Assembly: GCA_003280225.1 (NCBI GenBank)
Contig: QCFO01000020.1
Coordinates: forward strand, 1 to 33,758
Length of the DNA stretch: 33,758 nt
Reading direction: 5' to 3'
Origin: Prochlorococcus sp. AG-363-K07
GTDB lineage: Bacteria > Cyanobacteriota > Cyanobacteriia > PCC-6307 > Cyanobiaceae
This document shows, piece by piece, positions 21,466 to 31,123 of the stretch. Numbering within the stretch: the first letter of the stretch is position 1; each line of letters begins with the position of its first letter. The notes under the pieces were generated by a model. It saw only the letters and a list, made by a program, of their open reading frames with translations, searched no databases and was not told the DNA's origin. Position numbers and translations under genes: made by a program.

Positions 21466-22341
21466 CTATCCTTGACAATTTGGACACCAATGAGTGCTTC
21501 TTCCAGATAATTTCTCACGCTTGATAATTTCACCACATTTCCTACAGGGCATTTTATTTCTACGATATACCCATGCCTGTCCTCCATATTTGCCATTGAC
21601 TCCTGTGAGATCTCGAAAATCTCGAAAGGTTGTTCCACCTTCTCCAATGCTAACTTGTAGAACTTTTACAAGGCTTTTACAAAGCCGTATGATCTCATCT
21701 TTTTGTAGTTTTCCTGATGGCTTGTGAGGAAGAATACCTGCTGAAAATAAGCTTTCATCAGCATAAATATTACCGATACCAGCGATCAGTGTCTGATCTA
21801 ATAAGGCTGATTTAATAGAACGTGTTTTGCCATGCACTTTTTGTTGTAGATATACGCTATTGAAATCTTTGCTGAATGGCTCAGGTCCAAGATTTTTTAA
21901 TCCATTAATGAGATCTTCTGGGGTACTTTCAGGGGGTATCCACCACATTTGTCCAAAACTTCGAACATCAACAAAACGCAATTCTTGTCCTTGCTCGCCC
22001 CAAAGACGGACTCTTGTATGGGGGCAAGCTGAAGTGAGAGCTTTTGGATACCATTGAAATTGACCTGTCATTCTGAGGTGAATAACCCACCATCCTGAAA
22101 AATAAAGAGCTTGTGATTTTTTCTGGATTTTGTTTTTTTTATACATTCTCGCAATTAGATATTTCCCTCTTCTATGCCATTCGCCCACTAAAGATTTGTC
22201 CATCTTTGCGATGAACTCTTGTGCTCCACCCTTGCTGGAGATAGAGCGTTCTCTGCAAACTTCTATATTATTTATCCAAAAATTTCCAAGACGATCCTGC
22301 AATCCCTTACGGACCGTCTCTACTTCTGGAAGTTCGGGCAA
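21466..22341 (-). CDS. mutM: Formamidopyrimidine-DNA glycosylase
   Basis: MutM/Fpg removes 8-oxoguanine and formamidopyrimidines and cuts the abasic site. The 291-residue protein starts MPELPEVETVRKGL; after Met removal Pro1 is the Schiff-base nucleophile and Glu2 the general acid. The beta-hairpin Lys lies in RRGKYLIA. The helix-two-turn-helix region includes LLDQTLIAGIGNIYADESLF. The C-terminal zinc finger has all four Cys (CRKC and CPNC). Start and length are normal. The gene follows psaE on the same strand with five bases between them, so co-transcription with psaE is likely. Repair of oxidised DNA fits a phototroph. Confidence 0.96.
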   Translation of the reverse strand: MPELPEVETVRKGLQDRLGNFWINNIEVCRERSISSKGGAQEFIAKMDKSLVGEWHRRGKYLIARMYKKNKIQKKSQALYFSGWWVIHLRMTGQFQWYPKALTSACPHTRVRLWGEQGQELRFVDVRSFGQMWWIPPESTPEDLINGLKNLGPEPFSKDFNSVYLQQKVHGKTRSIKSALLDQTLIAGIGNIYADESLFSAGILPHKPSGKLQKDEIIRLCKSLVKVLQVSIGEGGTTFRDFRDLTGVNGKYGGQAWVYRRNKMPCRKCGEIIKREKLSGRSTHWCPNCQG

Positions 22342-22346
22342 GCTTT

Positions 22347-22553
22347 TTAGGCTGATTCCAATTCAGATTCAGCGTAGTTGGCAGTGTTCATCCCGCCTTC
22401 TACCCCGCTGTAGACCTTGTAATCTACCTTGTCAAAACGGACTGTGACAGGATATTTACCCCCATCTGCTACTGAAGCCACTTTCCCTACTTCGTTGAAC
22501 CAGTAGGACTCTGGACGCTTGATGCGAACCTGTTGACCTTTGGAGACCGCCAT
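22347..22553 (-). CDS. psaE: Photosystem I reaction centre subunit IV
   Basis: PsaE sits on the stromal side of photosystem I and helps dock ferredoxin and flavodoxin. From the ATG at 22553 ([20 protein letters not shown]) the protein is 68 residues, one SH3-like beta-barrel with [10 protein letters not shown] and the conserved [16 protein letters not shown] end. A GTG at 22571 in frame would add six residues, but the N-terminus is strongly conserved at MAVSKG, so the downstream start is right. A GATAAT-like -10 (complement at 22580-22585) is 27 bases upstream. mutM follows five bases after the stop. Confidence 0.95.
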   Translation of the reverse strand: MAVSKGQQVRIKRPESYWFNEVGKVASVADGGKYPVTVRFDKVDYKVYSGVEGGMNTANYAESELESA

Positions 22554-22675
22554 CTCTGCGTTGAAAATCACTCCTCTACATTATCGCTGTCTACGTAAGA
22601 GTTTGCTTTAGCGTCACAGAATGTCGTCGCTGTTGTTAATTCCGCCCAAGTTTCTAGTTTTTTGCCATTTTCTTT

Positions 22676-23722
22676 GTGAGCCAGACACCTATTGCAGATC
22701 CTGCACTGCTGCAGTTGGATTTGCCAGACCCTGAAAAGGATGATCTCAGTACAATTGAATTTTTAGATCGCTTAGAAAAAGCATGGGCTGTTTGTGATCG
22801 TTTTGATCTACAGACAGAGATTTGGCGGGGCCGGATCTTAAGGGTCGTGAGAGATCGCGAAAAATATGGTGGAGAGGGCCGGGGCGCAGGATTTTTGCAG
22901 TGGCTGAGAGAAAGAGAAATCAGCAAAACAAGGGCATATAGCTTGATTCAACTTGCAGACTCAGCAGATGATTTAGTTGGTGCTGGTTTACTTGAGGAGA
23001 CCAGTGTTAATAACTTTTCTAGGAGGGCTTTTATTGAGACAGCTAAAGCTGCTCCAGAGGTTCAGCAGATGATTTCAGAGGCAGCTAATGAAGGGAGTGA
23101 AATCACAAGAAGGCAAGTTAAACGTTTAAAGGATGAGTTCACAGCAGCGACCAGTTCACTTTTGCCAGAGGAGATTCGTGAACGTACACAGTCCAATCTT
23201 TTACCGACAAGGGTAGTGGCTCCTTTAGTTAAAGAGCTTGAAAAGTTGCCTGAGCTTCAGCAAAAAGATTTATATAGAGCTTTACGCGAAGAACCAGAAG
23301 TTGAGTGCATTAAGGATGTCACTAGTACAGCTCGATGGATGAGTAAGTCCCTTGATGCTTCTATTGCTATAAGAGCCTTTGAAGTGGATGAATTGAACCT
23401 TGAAAAAGCTATAGAAGAGGCTCAAAGACTCGATGCTCTGGGCTTGCTTGCGGATGCATTGGGCCAAGCTCAGCAGATTGAGTCCTCTGTTCTGAAGTTA
23501 CATACTGCCTGGCGACGTTTAGGTGGTTTGCAAGAAAGATTGTGGTTAGAAAGTGGAAGTAGCACGCCTTATCTTCGAGACGTTTTGAATGTTCTGCAAA
23601 CCTTGAGTGGAGCCACGATGAGGGTTTCTCTAGGGGAGCTTTCAGGAGGCAAAAAAATAAGATTACAGCTTGTTGAAGAAGATGCTGACAGGTTAGAACC
23701 GCCAGTCATAAGGAAATTATGA
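22676..23722 (+). CDS. Conserved-looking hypothetical protein, 348 residues
   Basis: I do not recognise this protein. It starts with GTG at 22676 and has no signal peptide or membrane segment. It is predicted to be mostly helical and charged. Residues about 75-125 (WLREREISKTRAYSLIQLAD, then VGAGLLEETSVNNFSRRAFI) resemble the helix-turn-helix style of ParB/KorB middle domains. The segment EITRRQVKRLKDEF (142-155) adds another basic helix, so DNA binding is possible. The C-terminal 100 residues hold LRDVLNVLQTLSGATM. It is divergent from psaE and 53 bases upstream of recQ on the same strand, which hints at a role with DNA, but this is only context. Confidence 0.75.
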   Translation: MSQTPIADPALLQLDLPDPEKDDLSTIEFLDRLEKAWAVCDRFDLQTEIWRGRILRVVRDREKYGGEGRGAGFLQWLREREISKTRAYSLIQLADSADDLVGAGLLEETSVNNFSRRAFIETAKAAPEVQQMISEAANEGSEITRRQVKRLKDEFTAATSSLLPEEIRERTQSNLLPTRVVAPLVKELEKLPELQQKDLYRALREEPEVECIKDVTSTARWMSKSLDASIAIRAFEVDELNLEKAIEEAQRLDALGLLADALGQAQQIESSVLKLHTAWRRLGGLQERLWLESGSSTPYLRDVLNVLQTLSGATMRVSLGELSGGKKIRLQLVEEDADRLEPPVIRKL

Positions 23723-23775
23723 ACTGGTTCTTTTAACGGCTCTTAGTTATCTTGTGAATTCCAGGAAAGTGTTAT

Positions 23776-25278
23776 GTGGATTTATTGACTTCAAAACTAA
23801 ATCAATATTTTGGTTGGGATACTTTTAAGTCTGGGCAGAGATCGATTATAGAGGCGCTTCTTCAAAGTAGAGATGTGTTAGCTGTATTGCCTACTGGAGG
23901 GGGAAAATCATTGTGCTATCAACTCCCAGCACTTGTTAAAGAGGGCTTAGTTGTTGTGATTTCGCCTCTAGTTGCATTAATGCAAGATCAGGTTAAGCAA
24001 CTGAATCAACGTGGCATTGGTGCTGTTTGCCTTCATGCGGACTTAGATGGAGATCAATTTACAGATGCTCGTAAATTATTGGTAGACGGAAAGTTACGGT
24101 TCATATATCTGTCGCCAGAGAGACTAAAAAGGACTGCTACAAGAGGACTTCTGATGCAAAAATGTGTTGAGGGAGCTATTGTTGCCATCGCTGTTGATGA
24201 AGCACATTGTATTAGTGCATGGGGTCATGACTTCAGGCCTGATTACAGGAGGCTCGGGGAAATTCGTTCTCTTTGCCCTGGGGTCCCATTAGTTGCATTG
24301 AGTGCAACAGCTTCACCTAAAGCTCGTGCAGATATTATTCGCCTACTTGACCTTCGTAATCCCCTTATTCAAGTTGCCTCTGCAAGGAGAGAAAACCTTT
24401 ACTACTCAATGCGGAGGCGTTCTAAAAAACCATTAGGAGAGGTATTGAAGGTTTTAGGAGATTCTGATGGAGCTTCGTTGATTTATGTACGTACTCGTAC
24501 CGCTGTTGATAATTGGGCGAAAGCTCTGCAATTCGAAGGAATTCCTGCCATTCCTTACCATGCTGGTCTATCAAAAGAAGTACGCCAGCATGCACTAATC
24601 GATTTTTTAGAAAAACCTAGACCTGTTCTTGTCGCAACAGTTGCTTTTGGTATGGGGGTTGATCGCAGTGATGTGAGGTTGGTGCTGCATCTTGACTTAC
24701 CGTCAACAGCGGAGGGTTATCTCCAACAATCTGGGAGGGCAGGTAGGGATGGCTTGCCAGCTAATTGCATTGTTTGGTTTTCGCCAGGAGACCGAAGAAG
24801 GTTGGGCTGGGCAATTAAGTCCTCAGCAGGGCCAAAATTTGAAAATGAATTCAAAGATTTTCAAGAGAGTAGGTCTGAGAAAGCTCAAGAAAATTTAAGG
24901 AAGATTGAAGCGATTGCTGAGGGGAGCAGCTGCTTGGAACAATCTCTTTTATTAGCAGTAGGGGAATTAGTGCCGCCCTGCGGCCGTTGTGATCGATGTG
25001 TTGTTGCTTATCCGATGAAAGATTGGTCTGATAAGGCTTTTATCTTGCTTGAGTGCCTAAAGGATAGAAAAGGACTCAAGATAGACAATCTTGGAGGACT
25101 ACTTACTCAAGTTCATCTTAAAAATGGAGAAAGTTGGAGTTGGCTTGCTCGAAGATTGATTCAGGAAGAGTTAGTGAAAGAAAGTAATGATGGAGCTCAA
25201 AGATTATTTATTTCTGAGGCGGGTAGAAGATATTTAGAGGTACCATGGCCATTAAAATTCTCAAGAGCCATGCATTGA
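23776..25278 (+). CDS. recQ: ATP-dependent DNA helicase RecQ
   Basis: RecQ unwinds DNA 3' to 5' in recombination and fork repair. Walker A LPTGGGKS (residues 38-45), DEAH (141-144), SATAS (176-180) and the arginine-finger motif [10 protein letters not shown] (317-326) are intact. A zinc-binding set Cys386, 402, 405, 408 matches the RecQ pattern C-x16-C-x2-C-x2-C apart from one residue in the first gap. The 500-residue length is shorter than the 609 of E. coli: a winged-helix-like end is present but no HRDC domain. The start is GTG at 23776 with AGGAAAG eight bases upstream. An overlapping ATG two bases earlier is out of frame. It follows the unrecognised gene on the same strand. Confidence 0.94.
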   Translation: MDLLTSKLNQYFGWDTFKSGQRSIIEALLQSRDVLAVLPTGGGKSLCYQLPALVKEGLVVVISPLVALMQDQVKQLNQRGIGAVCLHADLDGDQFTDARKLLVDGKLRFIYLSPERLKRTATRGLLMQKCVEGAIVAIAVDEAHCISAWGHDFRPDYRRLGEIRSLCPGVPLVALSATASPKARADIIRLLDLRNPLIQVASARRENLYYSMRRRSKKPLGEVLKVLGDSDGASLIYVRTRTAVDNWAKALQFEGIPAIPYHAGLSKEVRQHALIDFLEKPRPVLVATVAFGMGVDRSDVRLVLHLDLPSTAEGYLQQSGRAGRDGLPANCIVWFSPGDRRRLGWAIKSSAGPKFENEFKDFQESRSEKAQENLRKIEAIAEGSSCLEQSLLLAVGELVPPCGRCDRCVVAYPMKDWSDKAFILLECLKDRKGLKIDNLGGLLTQVHLKNGESWSWLARRLIQEELVKESNDGAQRLFISEAGRRYLEVPWPLKFSRAMH

Positions 25279-25290
25279 GATTTTAATTGA

Positions 25291-26322
25291 TTAGCTCTTT
25301 TTAGAATTACAAAGATCGTCAAGTAACTTTTTCTCAAATGTCTCTACAGGTGAATTCCAAGCCTTCCACTCTCCATTTTTTCCAGTGGAATTGAGTTTTT
25401 TAAGTGGGCAGTTCACAGCAATATATAAAGATTGGCCATTTTTATGGCGAGTTGGAGCAACAAAGCTTGAATCCATAATCAGCCATTTTGACCAATTTAT
25501 TTCGAGTGGGCCATAATTACGCCAATTAGATGATTCAGGAAGACTTGACGTTTTTGCTCTCAAGCTAGCTGAATTATTGACATTTTCAGTCAATAATAGT
25601 TCATCACCTTCATTAAGATGATTAGGATTTGCAATATTATTGATAGCTATTAGAGTTCTTGTGTCTATTTTATATTGTTTTGAGATAGATGATAATGTTT
25701 CTCCTCTAATTACTATATGCTTCTTGGCGATATTAGAATCTACTTTGTCCTTGTTCAAGTCCTTCTGTGGAGTTAATGAGCTGATTTTTAATAGTTGTCC
25801 TGGGAATATATAGCTATTGATAGTTAGATTATTTAATTTTGCAATCTCTAATGGGTTTGTATCATATTGCCTTGCTATCCATTCCAAGTTTTCACCTTTT
25901 AACACTTTATGCAGTTTATGTTTTCTAGTTTGGCCGCTTGTCTTCTCTAGTGGGATTTGAATATTTTGCCCAATTTGTAAATAGTCAGAAGGTGAAATTG
26001 AATTTATGGATAATATCTCACTCTGACTAACTCCATACTTCTTTGAAATAGAGCTAATACTTTCTCCTTTTGAGATTTTATGTGTTGTCGTTCTTAAACT
26101 GTTATTTTGATTTGTCCTTTTGGGTAGTTTTAGCTTTAAACCAGATGGGATCTTATTTTCATCATTGATTCCATTGATTAGCTTTAATTCATGGATTGAC
26201 ACCCTATATCTATCTGCTATATCTGACAAGGTCTCTCCTGGTTGAATAGTCACCTCTGCTGCTGAAGCTGGTACTGAGATAATTGCTATTAATGAAATCA
26301 GGCTAAATATAGGGAAAATCAT
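25291..26322 (-). CDS. Exported protein with four LysM repeats
   Basis: The 343-residue protein has an N-terminal signal peptide (hydrophobic 3-18, with a possible cleavage near VPASAA at 17-22). Four LysM repeats of about 44 residues follow at about 24-66, 80-124, 136-180 and 202-245, each with the GETLSDIADRY-type motif. LysM binds peptidoglycan or chitin-like glycans, so it probably acts in the periplasm or cell wall. The last hundred residues (SNWRNYGPLEINWSKWLIMD onward, with one or two Cys) match no domain I recognise. The start is ATG at 26322. It ends 12 bases from the recQ stop, converging tail to tail. Confidence 0.85.
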   Translation of the reverse strand: MIFPIFSLISLIAIISVPASAAEVTIQPGETLSDIADRYRVSIHELKLINGINDENKIPSGLKLKLPKRTNQNNSLRTTTHKISKGESISSISKKYGVSQSEILSINSISPSDYLQIGQNIQIPLEKTSGQTRKHKLHKVLKGENLEWIARQYDTNPLEIAKLNNLTINSYIFPGQLLKISSLTPQKDLNKDKVDSNIAKKHIVIRGETLSSISKQYKIDTRTLIAINNIANPNHLNEGDELLLTENVNNSASLRAKTSSLPESSNWRNYGPLEINWSKWLIMDSSFVAPTRHKNGQSLYIAVNCPLKKLNSTGKNGEWKAWNSPVETFEKKLLDDLCNSKKS

Positions 26323-26428
26323 GTTTAGTTCTTATAAACCTTGATGAAGAATAAGGCCCTTGGAAAGTTCTGCCAGTCCTTTTCTGATTTCCTTCATGCT
26401 ATTTCTAAAAACTGCTATTCTATTGTAT

Positions 26429-27808
26429 TTAGCCAAGAAACCTTTTCAAGGTTCTAAGATCAACTTTATAAGGAGGATAACGTAGTTTCAAATCCAGCCA
26501 AAATGATCTTTCTAAGATTGACTTCGGGTGAGAAAAAGTCTGGAAGCCTGCTTTACCGTGATAACGACCCATCCCACTAGCGCCTACGCCACCAAATGGT
26601 AGTTCTGGAATCCCTGCTTGGAGCACAACATCATTAAAGCAAACTCCTCCGGAACTAGTTTGATTAAGGACTTGTTGCTGCTCTGATGCTGTACCCCCAA
26701 ACATATATAGCGCTAATGGTTTTGGCAGCTTTCTGATTTTCGAGATAGCTTCCTTGAGACTTTTAATAGTCAGGACGGGCATCAATGGACCAAATAATTC
26801 TTCTCCCATTAAAGGGTCATTGTTGTCATCAACTTCAATTAGTGTAGGGCTAATTCTTTGCTTTTCTTCGTCATACTCCCCTCCAAAAATCACCTTTTGC
26901 TTTTCATGAGTGTTTTGAAGATGATGCTTGAGCCTTGTGAATTGACTCTCGTTAACAATTTTCCCAAGGTTCTCTGAATGAAGAGGGTTTGGCCCATAAA
27001 ATTCAGTAATTACTTTCTTCATTTTGTCTAGTAATGATGATTTAAGTTTTTCTTCAACTAATAGATAGTCTGGAGCTATACAGGTTTGACCTGCATTCAA
27101 TCCTTTCCCCCAAATAAGTCGTCTTGATGTAACTTCTAAATCTGATCCATCCATAACTATTGCGGGACTTTTACCTCCTAATTCAAGGGTTATTGGAGTC
27201 AGGTTCTCTGAGGCTTCCCTCATGATTATTTTCCCAATATTGCCGCCACCTGTAAAGAAAATATGGTCGAAAGGTTGCTTTACTAACTCTGCGGCGACAC
27301 TTCCATCTCCTTGTACTACTTGGACCACATTGGATGGGAAATATTGCTCTATAAGGCTTGCAATCAACTTAGAAGTTGCTGGGGCATGTTCTGAGGGCTT
27401 TAGAACAGCTGTGTTGCCTGCAGCTAATGCACTAATCAAAGGTTGAAGCGTTAGTGAGAAGGGATAGTTCCACGGACCAATGATTAGAACACAGCCAAGA
27501 GGCTCCATTGTGATCATTGCTGTACCTGGTTGAAGTGATAGAGGCACTTTCACTTTCTCTGGGCGCATCCAGTCTTTTAATTGGGACTGCGCGATTTTTA
27601 ATTCTTGCTTGAGAGCAATAATTTCGAAGAAAGCTTCTGTTTGAGGCTTGTCTAAATCTTTTTTTAGTGCATCAACAATTTCTTGTTCATGTCTTTCAAT
27701 TAAAAGCTTCAAGCGTCTTAAGTGATTGTGCCGCCAGCTTTCAGGCCTTGTTTGACCTTTGATGACAGGTTCACGTAGATCGTTAAGTAGCAAGTTATTT
27801 GAGAGCAA
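26429..27808 (-). CDS. Aldehyde dehydrogenase, class 3 type
   Basis: The 459-residue protein is close to the ALDH3 (fatty aldehyde) group in length and ending (SHPKSILERSFWLDLKLRYPPY). Glu209 in TLELGGKSPAIV and Cys243 in NAGQTCIAPDY are the general base and nucleophile. The NAD fold shows GPWNYPFSL, LKPSEHAPAT and FTGGGNIGK. It oxidises aldehydes to acids with NAD(P); the natural substrate is unknown but could be long-chain aldehydes from lipid damage. The start is a TTG at 27808; no ATG in frame lies before the catalytic domain. It is divergent from the TreS-like gene, 63 bases away. Confidence 0.9.
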   Translation of the reverse strand: MLSNNLLLNDLREPVIKGQTRPESWRHNHLRRLKLLIERHEQEIVDALKKDLDKPQTEAFFEIIALKQELKIAQSQLKDWMRPEKVKVPLSLQPGTAMITMEPLGCVLIIGPWNYPFSLTLQPLISALAAGNTAVLKPSEHAPATSKLIASLIEQYFPSNVVQVVQGDGSVAAELVKQPFDHIFFTGGGNIGKIIMREASENLTPITLELGGKSPAIVMDGSDLEVTSRRLIWGKGLNAGQTCIAPDYLLVEEKLKSSLLDKMKKVITEFYGPNPLHSENLGKIVNESQFTRLKHHLQNTHEKQKVIFGGEYDEEKQRISPTLIEVDDNNDPLMGEELFGPLMPVLTIKSLKEAISKIRKLPKPLALYMFGGTASEQQQVLNQTSSGGVCFNDVVLQAGIPELPFGGVGASGMGRYHGKAGFQTFSHPKSILERSFWLDLKLRYPPYKVDLRTLKRFLG

Positions 27809-27871
27809 AGGGCTGACGAAAACGCAAGAATTGTTTAGCAGTGGGGAAGTAGTAATAGCAATTAAGGGTCA

Positions 27872-29542
27872 ATGCTTATTCAAGACTCTTGGTGGAAGGG
27901 TGCAGTGATCTATCAACTGATCCCTAGGAGTTTTGCTGATGGGAATGGAGATGGCATAGGCGACTTGCAAGGGCTATCCAGCAGGTTGAGTTACTTGAGA
28001 TGGTTGGGGGTTGAAGCAATTTGGTTGACGCCAATTTATCCATCCCCGCTTCGAGATGGAGGATATGACATTACCGATTTCAAAAGTATTCACTCTGAGT
28101 TGGGCGATCTAGCAGGCTTTCACAGATTCCTTTTGGTGGCGCATGAGCATGGACTCAAAGTAATACTTGATTTAGTTCTTAATCACACAAGTGACCTTCA
28201 CCCATGGTTTCAAAGAGCCAGATGGGCACCTAAGGGAAGCAAAGAAAGAGATGTTTATGTGTGGAGTGATGACCCAACTCGATACTCAGAGGCTCCTGTT
28301 TTGTTTCGAAAGTTCGAATCTTCTAATTGGGAGTGGGACGAGGTTGCGCAACAGTATTACTTGCATCGATTTTTAAAACATCAGCCAGATCTCAATTACG
28401 AAAATCCTTGGGTACAGGATCAAATGCTTGAGGTTGTGGAATTTTGGCTAGGGAAGGGCGTTGATGGCTTTCGCTTAGATGCTGTGCCATTCCTGTTTGA
28501 ATCAGAGGGGACTAGGTGTGAAGGATTACCTGCAACGCATAGGTTTTTAAAAAAGGTTCGCAAACGTGTAGATCAAAGTGGCAGGGATATCTTGCTTTTG
28601 GCCGAGGCTATTCAGCCTGTAAAGGAGGCTGCTCCTTATCTGGTTGAGAATGAATTACATGCCGCATTTAATTTTGCACTTACCGCACATCTCTTTTCTG
28701 CGATAGCTAGTGGTAAGTGCACAAATCTACGCTTGTGTTTAGAGGAAACGAAGTTGGCTGTTCCTGGAGGTAACTGGGCCCTTCCTCTGCGCAATCATGA
28801 TGAACTTTGGCTTGGCGATGGATATTTGGTTTCACAAGAGGTGATCGAAGCTATTCGATCTGGACTACATCAGGGTCATGGTCATTGGCTTAATTGGGGA
28901 ATCAATCGACGATTAGCCCCTTTACTTAATGGAGATCCCAGAGCTAATCGACTGCTACATGCTCTTCTTTATAGCCTTCCAGGAATGCCTTGCTTGTATT
29001 ACGGGGATGAGTTGGGTATGGGTGATTGGCCTGGCTTAAGAGATAGGGATCCTAATCGCACTCCAATGGCTTGGACAGCTGCAAGGAATGGAGGATTCTC
29101 TTCTGCTCCGGAGCCATTGCTAGTGCTCCCAGCGATTACTTCTCCAGGATATGACTATAGAGTGGTTAATGTAGAAGTCCAAAAACAACTCCCAAGGTCT
29201 CTTCTTAATTGGCATAGGCGTATGCTTACTTGCCGTCGCCTTTTGCCAGCTTTACGCCATGGTGACTGCGAGATTCTGGAGTCGAATCATCCCAGTATTC
29301 TAGTGTACTCACGAAGTCTTGGATCTATGACTGTTTTGATTGCTGCCAATGTTTCGGCTGCTGGTGCATCAATGAGACTAGACTTAAGTAGGTGGAAAGG
29401 ATCTCGTGTGCGAGAAGCTATATGGGGTTGTGAATATCCGCCTGCTGATCAGGACTGGTTTGTTTACTTAGCCTCATATGGATTTAGTTGGTGGCTGATA
29501 GGGGAAGTTGAAAATAATGATCTATCCAAAGTTGATGATTGA
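27872..29542 (+). CDS. GH13 trehalose-synthase-like glucosidase
   Basis: The 556-residue protein is a full GH13 barrel. The start DSWWKGAVIYQLIPRSFADG and the motifs GDGIGDLQGL, SPLRDGGYDITDF, DLVLNHTSD (100-108) and HQPDLNYENP match trehalose synthase (TreS), which interconverts maltose and trehalose. Asp203 (DGFRLDAVPFLFE), Glu245 (LLLAEAIQP) and Asp310 (LRNHDE) are the catalytic triad. There is no fused maltokinase, as is common in actinobacteria. Other GH13 enzymes are close to TreS, so maltase or glucosyl-glycerol hydrolase activity cannot be excluded. The start is ATG at 27872. It converges on glpD, 15 bases between stops. Confidence 0.85.
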   Translation: MLIQDSWWKGAVIYQLIPRSFADGNGDGIGDLQGLSSRLSYLRWLGVEAIWLTPIYPSPLRDGGYDITDFKSIHSELGDLAGFHRFLLVAHEHGLKVILDLVLNHTSDLHPWFQRARWAPKGSKERDVYVWSDDPTRYSEAPVLFRKFESSNWEWDEVAQQYYLHRFLKHQPDLNYENPWVQDQMLEVVEFWLGKGVDGFRLDAVPFLFESEGTRCEGLPATHRFLKKVRKRVDQSGRDILLLAEAIQPVKEAAPYLVENELHAAFNFALTAHLFSAIASGKCTNLRLCLEETKLAVPGGNWALPLRNHDELWLGDGYLVSQEVIEAIRSGLHQGHGHWLNWGINRRLAPLLNGDPRANRLLHALLYSLPGMPCLYYGDELGMGDWPGLRDRDPNRTPMAWTAARNGGFSSAPEPLLVLPAITSPGYDYRVVNVEVQKQLPRSLLNWHRRMLTCRRLLPALRHGDCEILESNHPSILVYSRSLGSMTVLIAANVSAAGASMRLDLSRWKGSRVREAIWGCEYPPADQDWFVYLASYGFSWWLIGEVENNDLSKVDD

Positions 29543-29557
29543 TAGTGAAGGGATTAC

Positions 29558-31123
29558 TCACTGCTGGAGATCTAAGTCGCTGATGTCCAAGCCAAAATCA
29601 TGGAAATGTTTTTGGACAATGGGAAGAATTCTTTGAGCTTCGCTCAGGTCGACCATTGCCAGTCTGCAACGACGAGCAAGTATGTCAGTGGATGTTTTGG
29701 CATGTTCATTCTTAATTGCATGCTCGATTTCTGCTTCGCAAATTGGGATTACATCACTTAGTGGTTCTCGCTGTTTTTGGGAGCTCTTGGCAATAATTGA
29801 TGGTGCTTGTAAACCATAGTTTGACTGCAAATGAAGAATTTGGTTGTTTTGTAGTGTTGATGCTGGTAGGGAACTTGTTAGGATTTTTCGTTGATTAGAT
29901 AGTGATTCGGATGTTTTACTCTTGTCTTTATGTGAGCCAATTATTGGAGCATATCGCGGTTCGGGTAGGTGTTTATCCAGAACTTTTTCAATTGCTTTTA
30001 GTGCGTCAAAAGCTATTTGTCTGCAGGTAGTCCATTTGCCTCCCATTGCACTTATTAAGCCACAAGGTAAAGTTTCTATTTCATGCTCACGCACGACTTG
30101 ACTTGTATGTCTACTACTACCAGAAGGTTTTAAGAGGGGGCGTCCTCCTGCCCAACTACTCTTTATATTTGGTTTTTGTAGAGATGGAAACCACCGTTTG
30201 ACATAGTCAATCAAATATTCTTCTTCCTTAGAAGATGGGGTGTTCGCGTCATTTATTTCACAAGGAGAATCAGTTGTACCCACTTGAGTCCTTCCAAAGA
30301 ATGGTAGTAGAAATAAGACTCTTCCATCATCTGTTGCGGGTAACAATAAGCCTACGCCTTTTGGACAAAGTACTTCTTCTAAGACAATATGCACCCCTCT
30401 ACTGACAAGGATACGTGAATCTATATTTTCATCTGCCAATCTTCGAATAGTATCTACATGTATTCCTGTTGCATTGACGATTACCTTCGTTGTCCAGCGC
30501 TCTTGCTCCCCAGCTTCATTTTGACTAATGGCTCCACAGATTTCCCCATTTCTATTTTTCTCAAGCCCAACAACTCTGTAACGTGTATATAGTTCAGCTC
30601 CTGATTTTTCAGCACTGAGAGCTAGTAATAGGTTTAATCGTGAATCGTCAAATTGCCCATCGCTGTAGGCAACCCCATTAGCTATCTCATCACTAAGTAA
30701 AGGTAAATTTTGTTTGATTTGTTGCCTAGAGAGTATGCGACTATGACCGATGTTTTTTTGCCCAGCGAGGGTGTCATACATCCCCAATCCGAGCCGGTAA
30801 TAGTATTGGGAAATACAGTTTTTTGAAGGCAGAATTAACTCCATTGGATGAGCTAGAAAGGGTACCTCTTCTAGCCAATGACCTCTTTCATAGAGTGCTT
30901 CTCTGACTAATCTGAGCTGCGCTAAGTCTAATGTCTTAAATGCTAACTCGAGGTAACGCACACCCCCATGCAGGAGTTTTGTACTTCTGCAGCTAGTTCC
31001 ACATCCAATATCTCCAGCATCTAGAAGAGCAACCTTTAACCCCCTCTTTGCTGCTTCGTATGCGATACATGAACCACTGGCTCCAGCACCAATCACAAGT
31101 AAGTCGACACAATGATTATGCAT
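29558..31123 (-). CDS. glpD: Glycerol-3-phosphate dehydrogenase (FAD)
   Basis: GlpD oxidises sn-glycerol 3-phosphate to dihydroxyacetone phosphate and gives electrons to the quinone pool at the membrane. The 521-residue protein begins with the FAD-binding GAGASGSCIAYEAAKRG (12-28) and has STKLLHGGVRYLE, LPFFGRTQVGTTD and GGKWTTCR, all family landmarks. The end is the helical C-terminal domain (ILARRCRLAMVD). Between about 395 and 445 there is a polar, Ser/Lys-rich spacer that looks less conserved. It starts eight bases inside the end of glpK, so the pair is almost certainly translationally coupled. Confidence 0.95.
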   Translation of the reverse strand: MHNHCVDLLVIGAGASGSCIAYEAAKRGLKVALLDAGDIGCGTSCRSTKLLHGGVRYLELAFKTLDLAQLRLVREALYERGHWLEEVPFLAHPMELILPSKNCISQYYYRLGLGMYDTLAGQKNIGHSRILSRQQIKQNLPLLSDEIANGVAYSDGQFDDSRLNLLLALSAEKSGAELYTRYRVVGLEKNRNGEICGAISQNEAGEQERWTTKVIVNATGIHVDTIRRLADENIDSRILVSRGVHIVLEEVLCPKGVGLLLPATDDGRVLFLLPFFGRTQVGTTDSPCEINDANTPSSKEEEYLIDYVKRWFPSLQKPNIKSSWAGGRPLLKPSGSSRHTSQVVREHEIETLPCGLISAMGGKWTTCRQIAFDALKAIEKVLDKHLPEPRYAPIIGSHKDKSKTSESLSNQRKILTSSLPASTLQNNQILHLQSNYGLQAPSIIAKSSQKQREPLSDVIPICEAEIEHAIKNEHAKTSTDILARRCRLAMVDLSEAQRILPIVQKHFHDFGLDISDLDLQQ

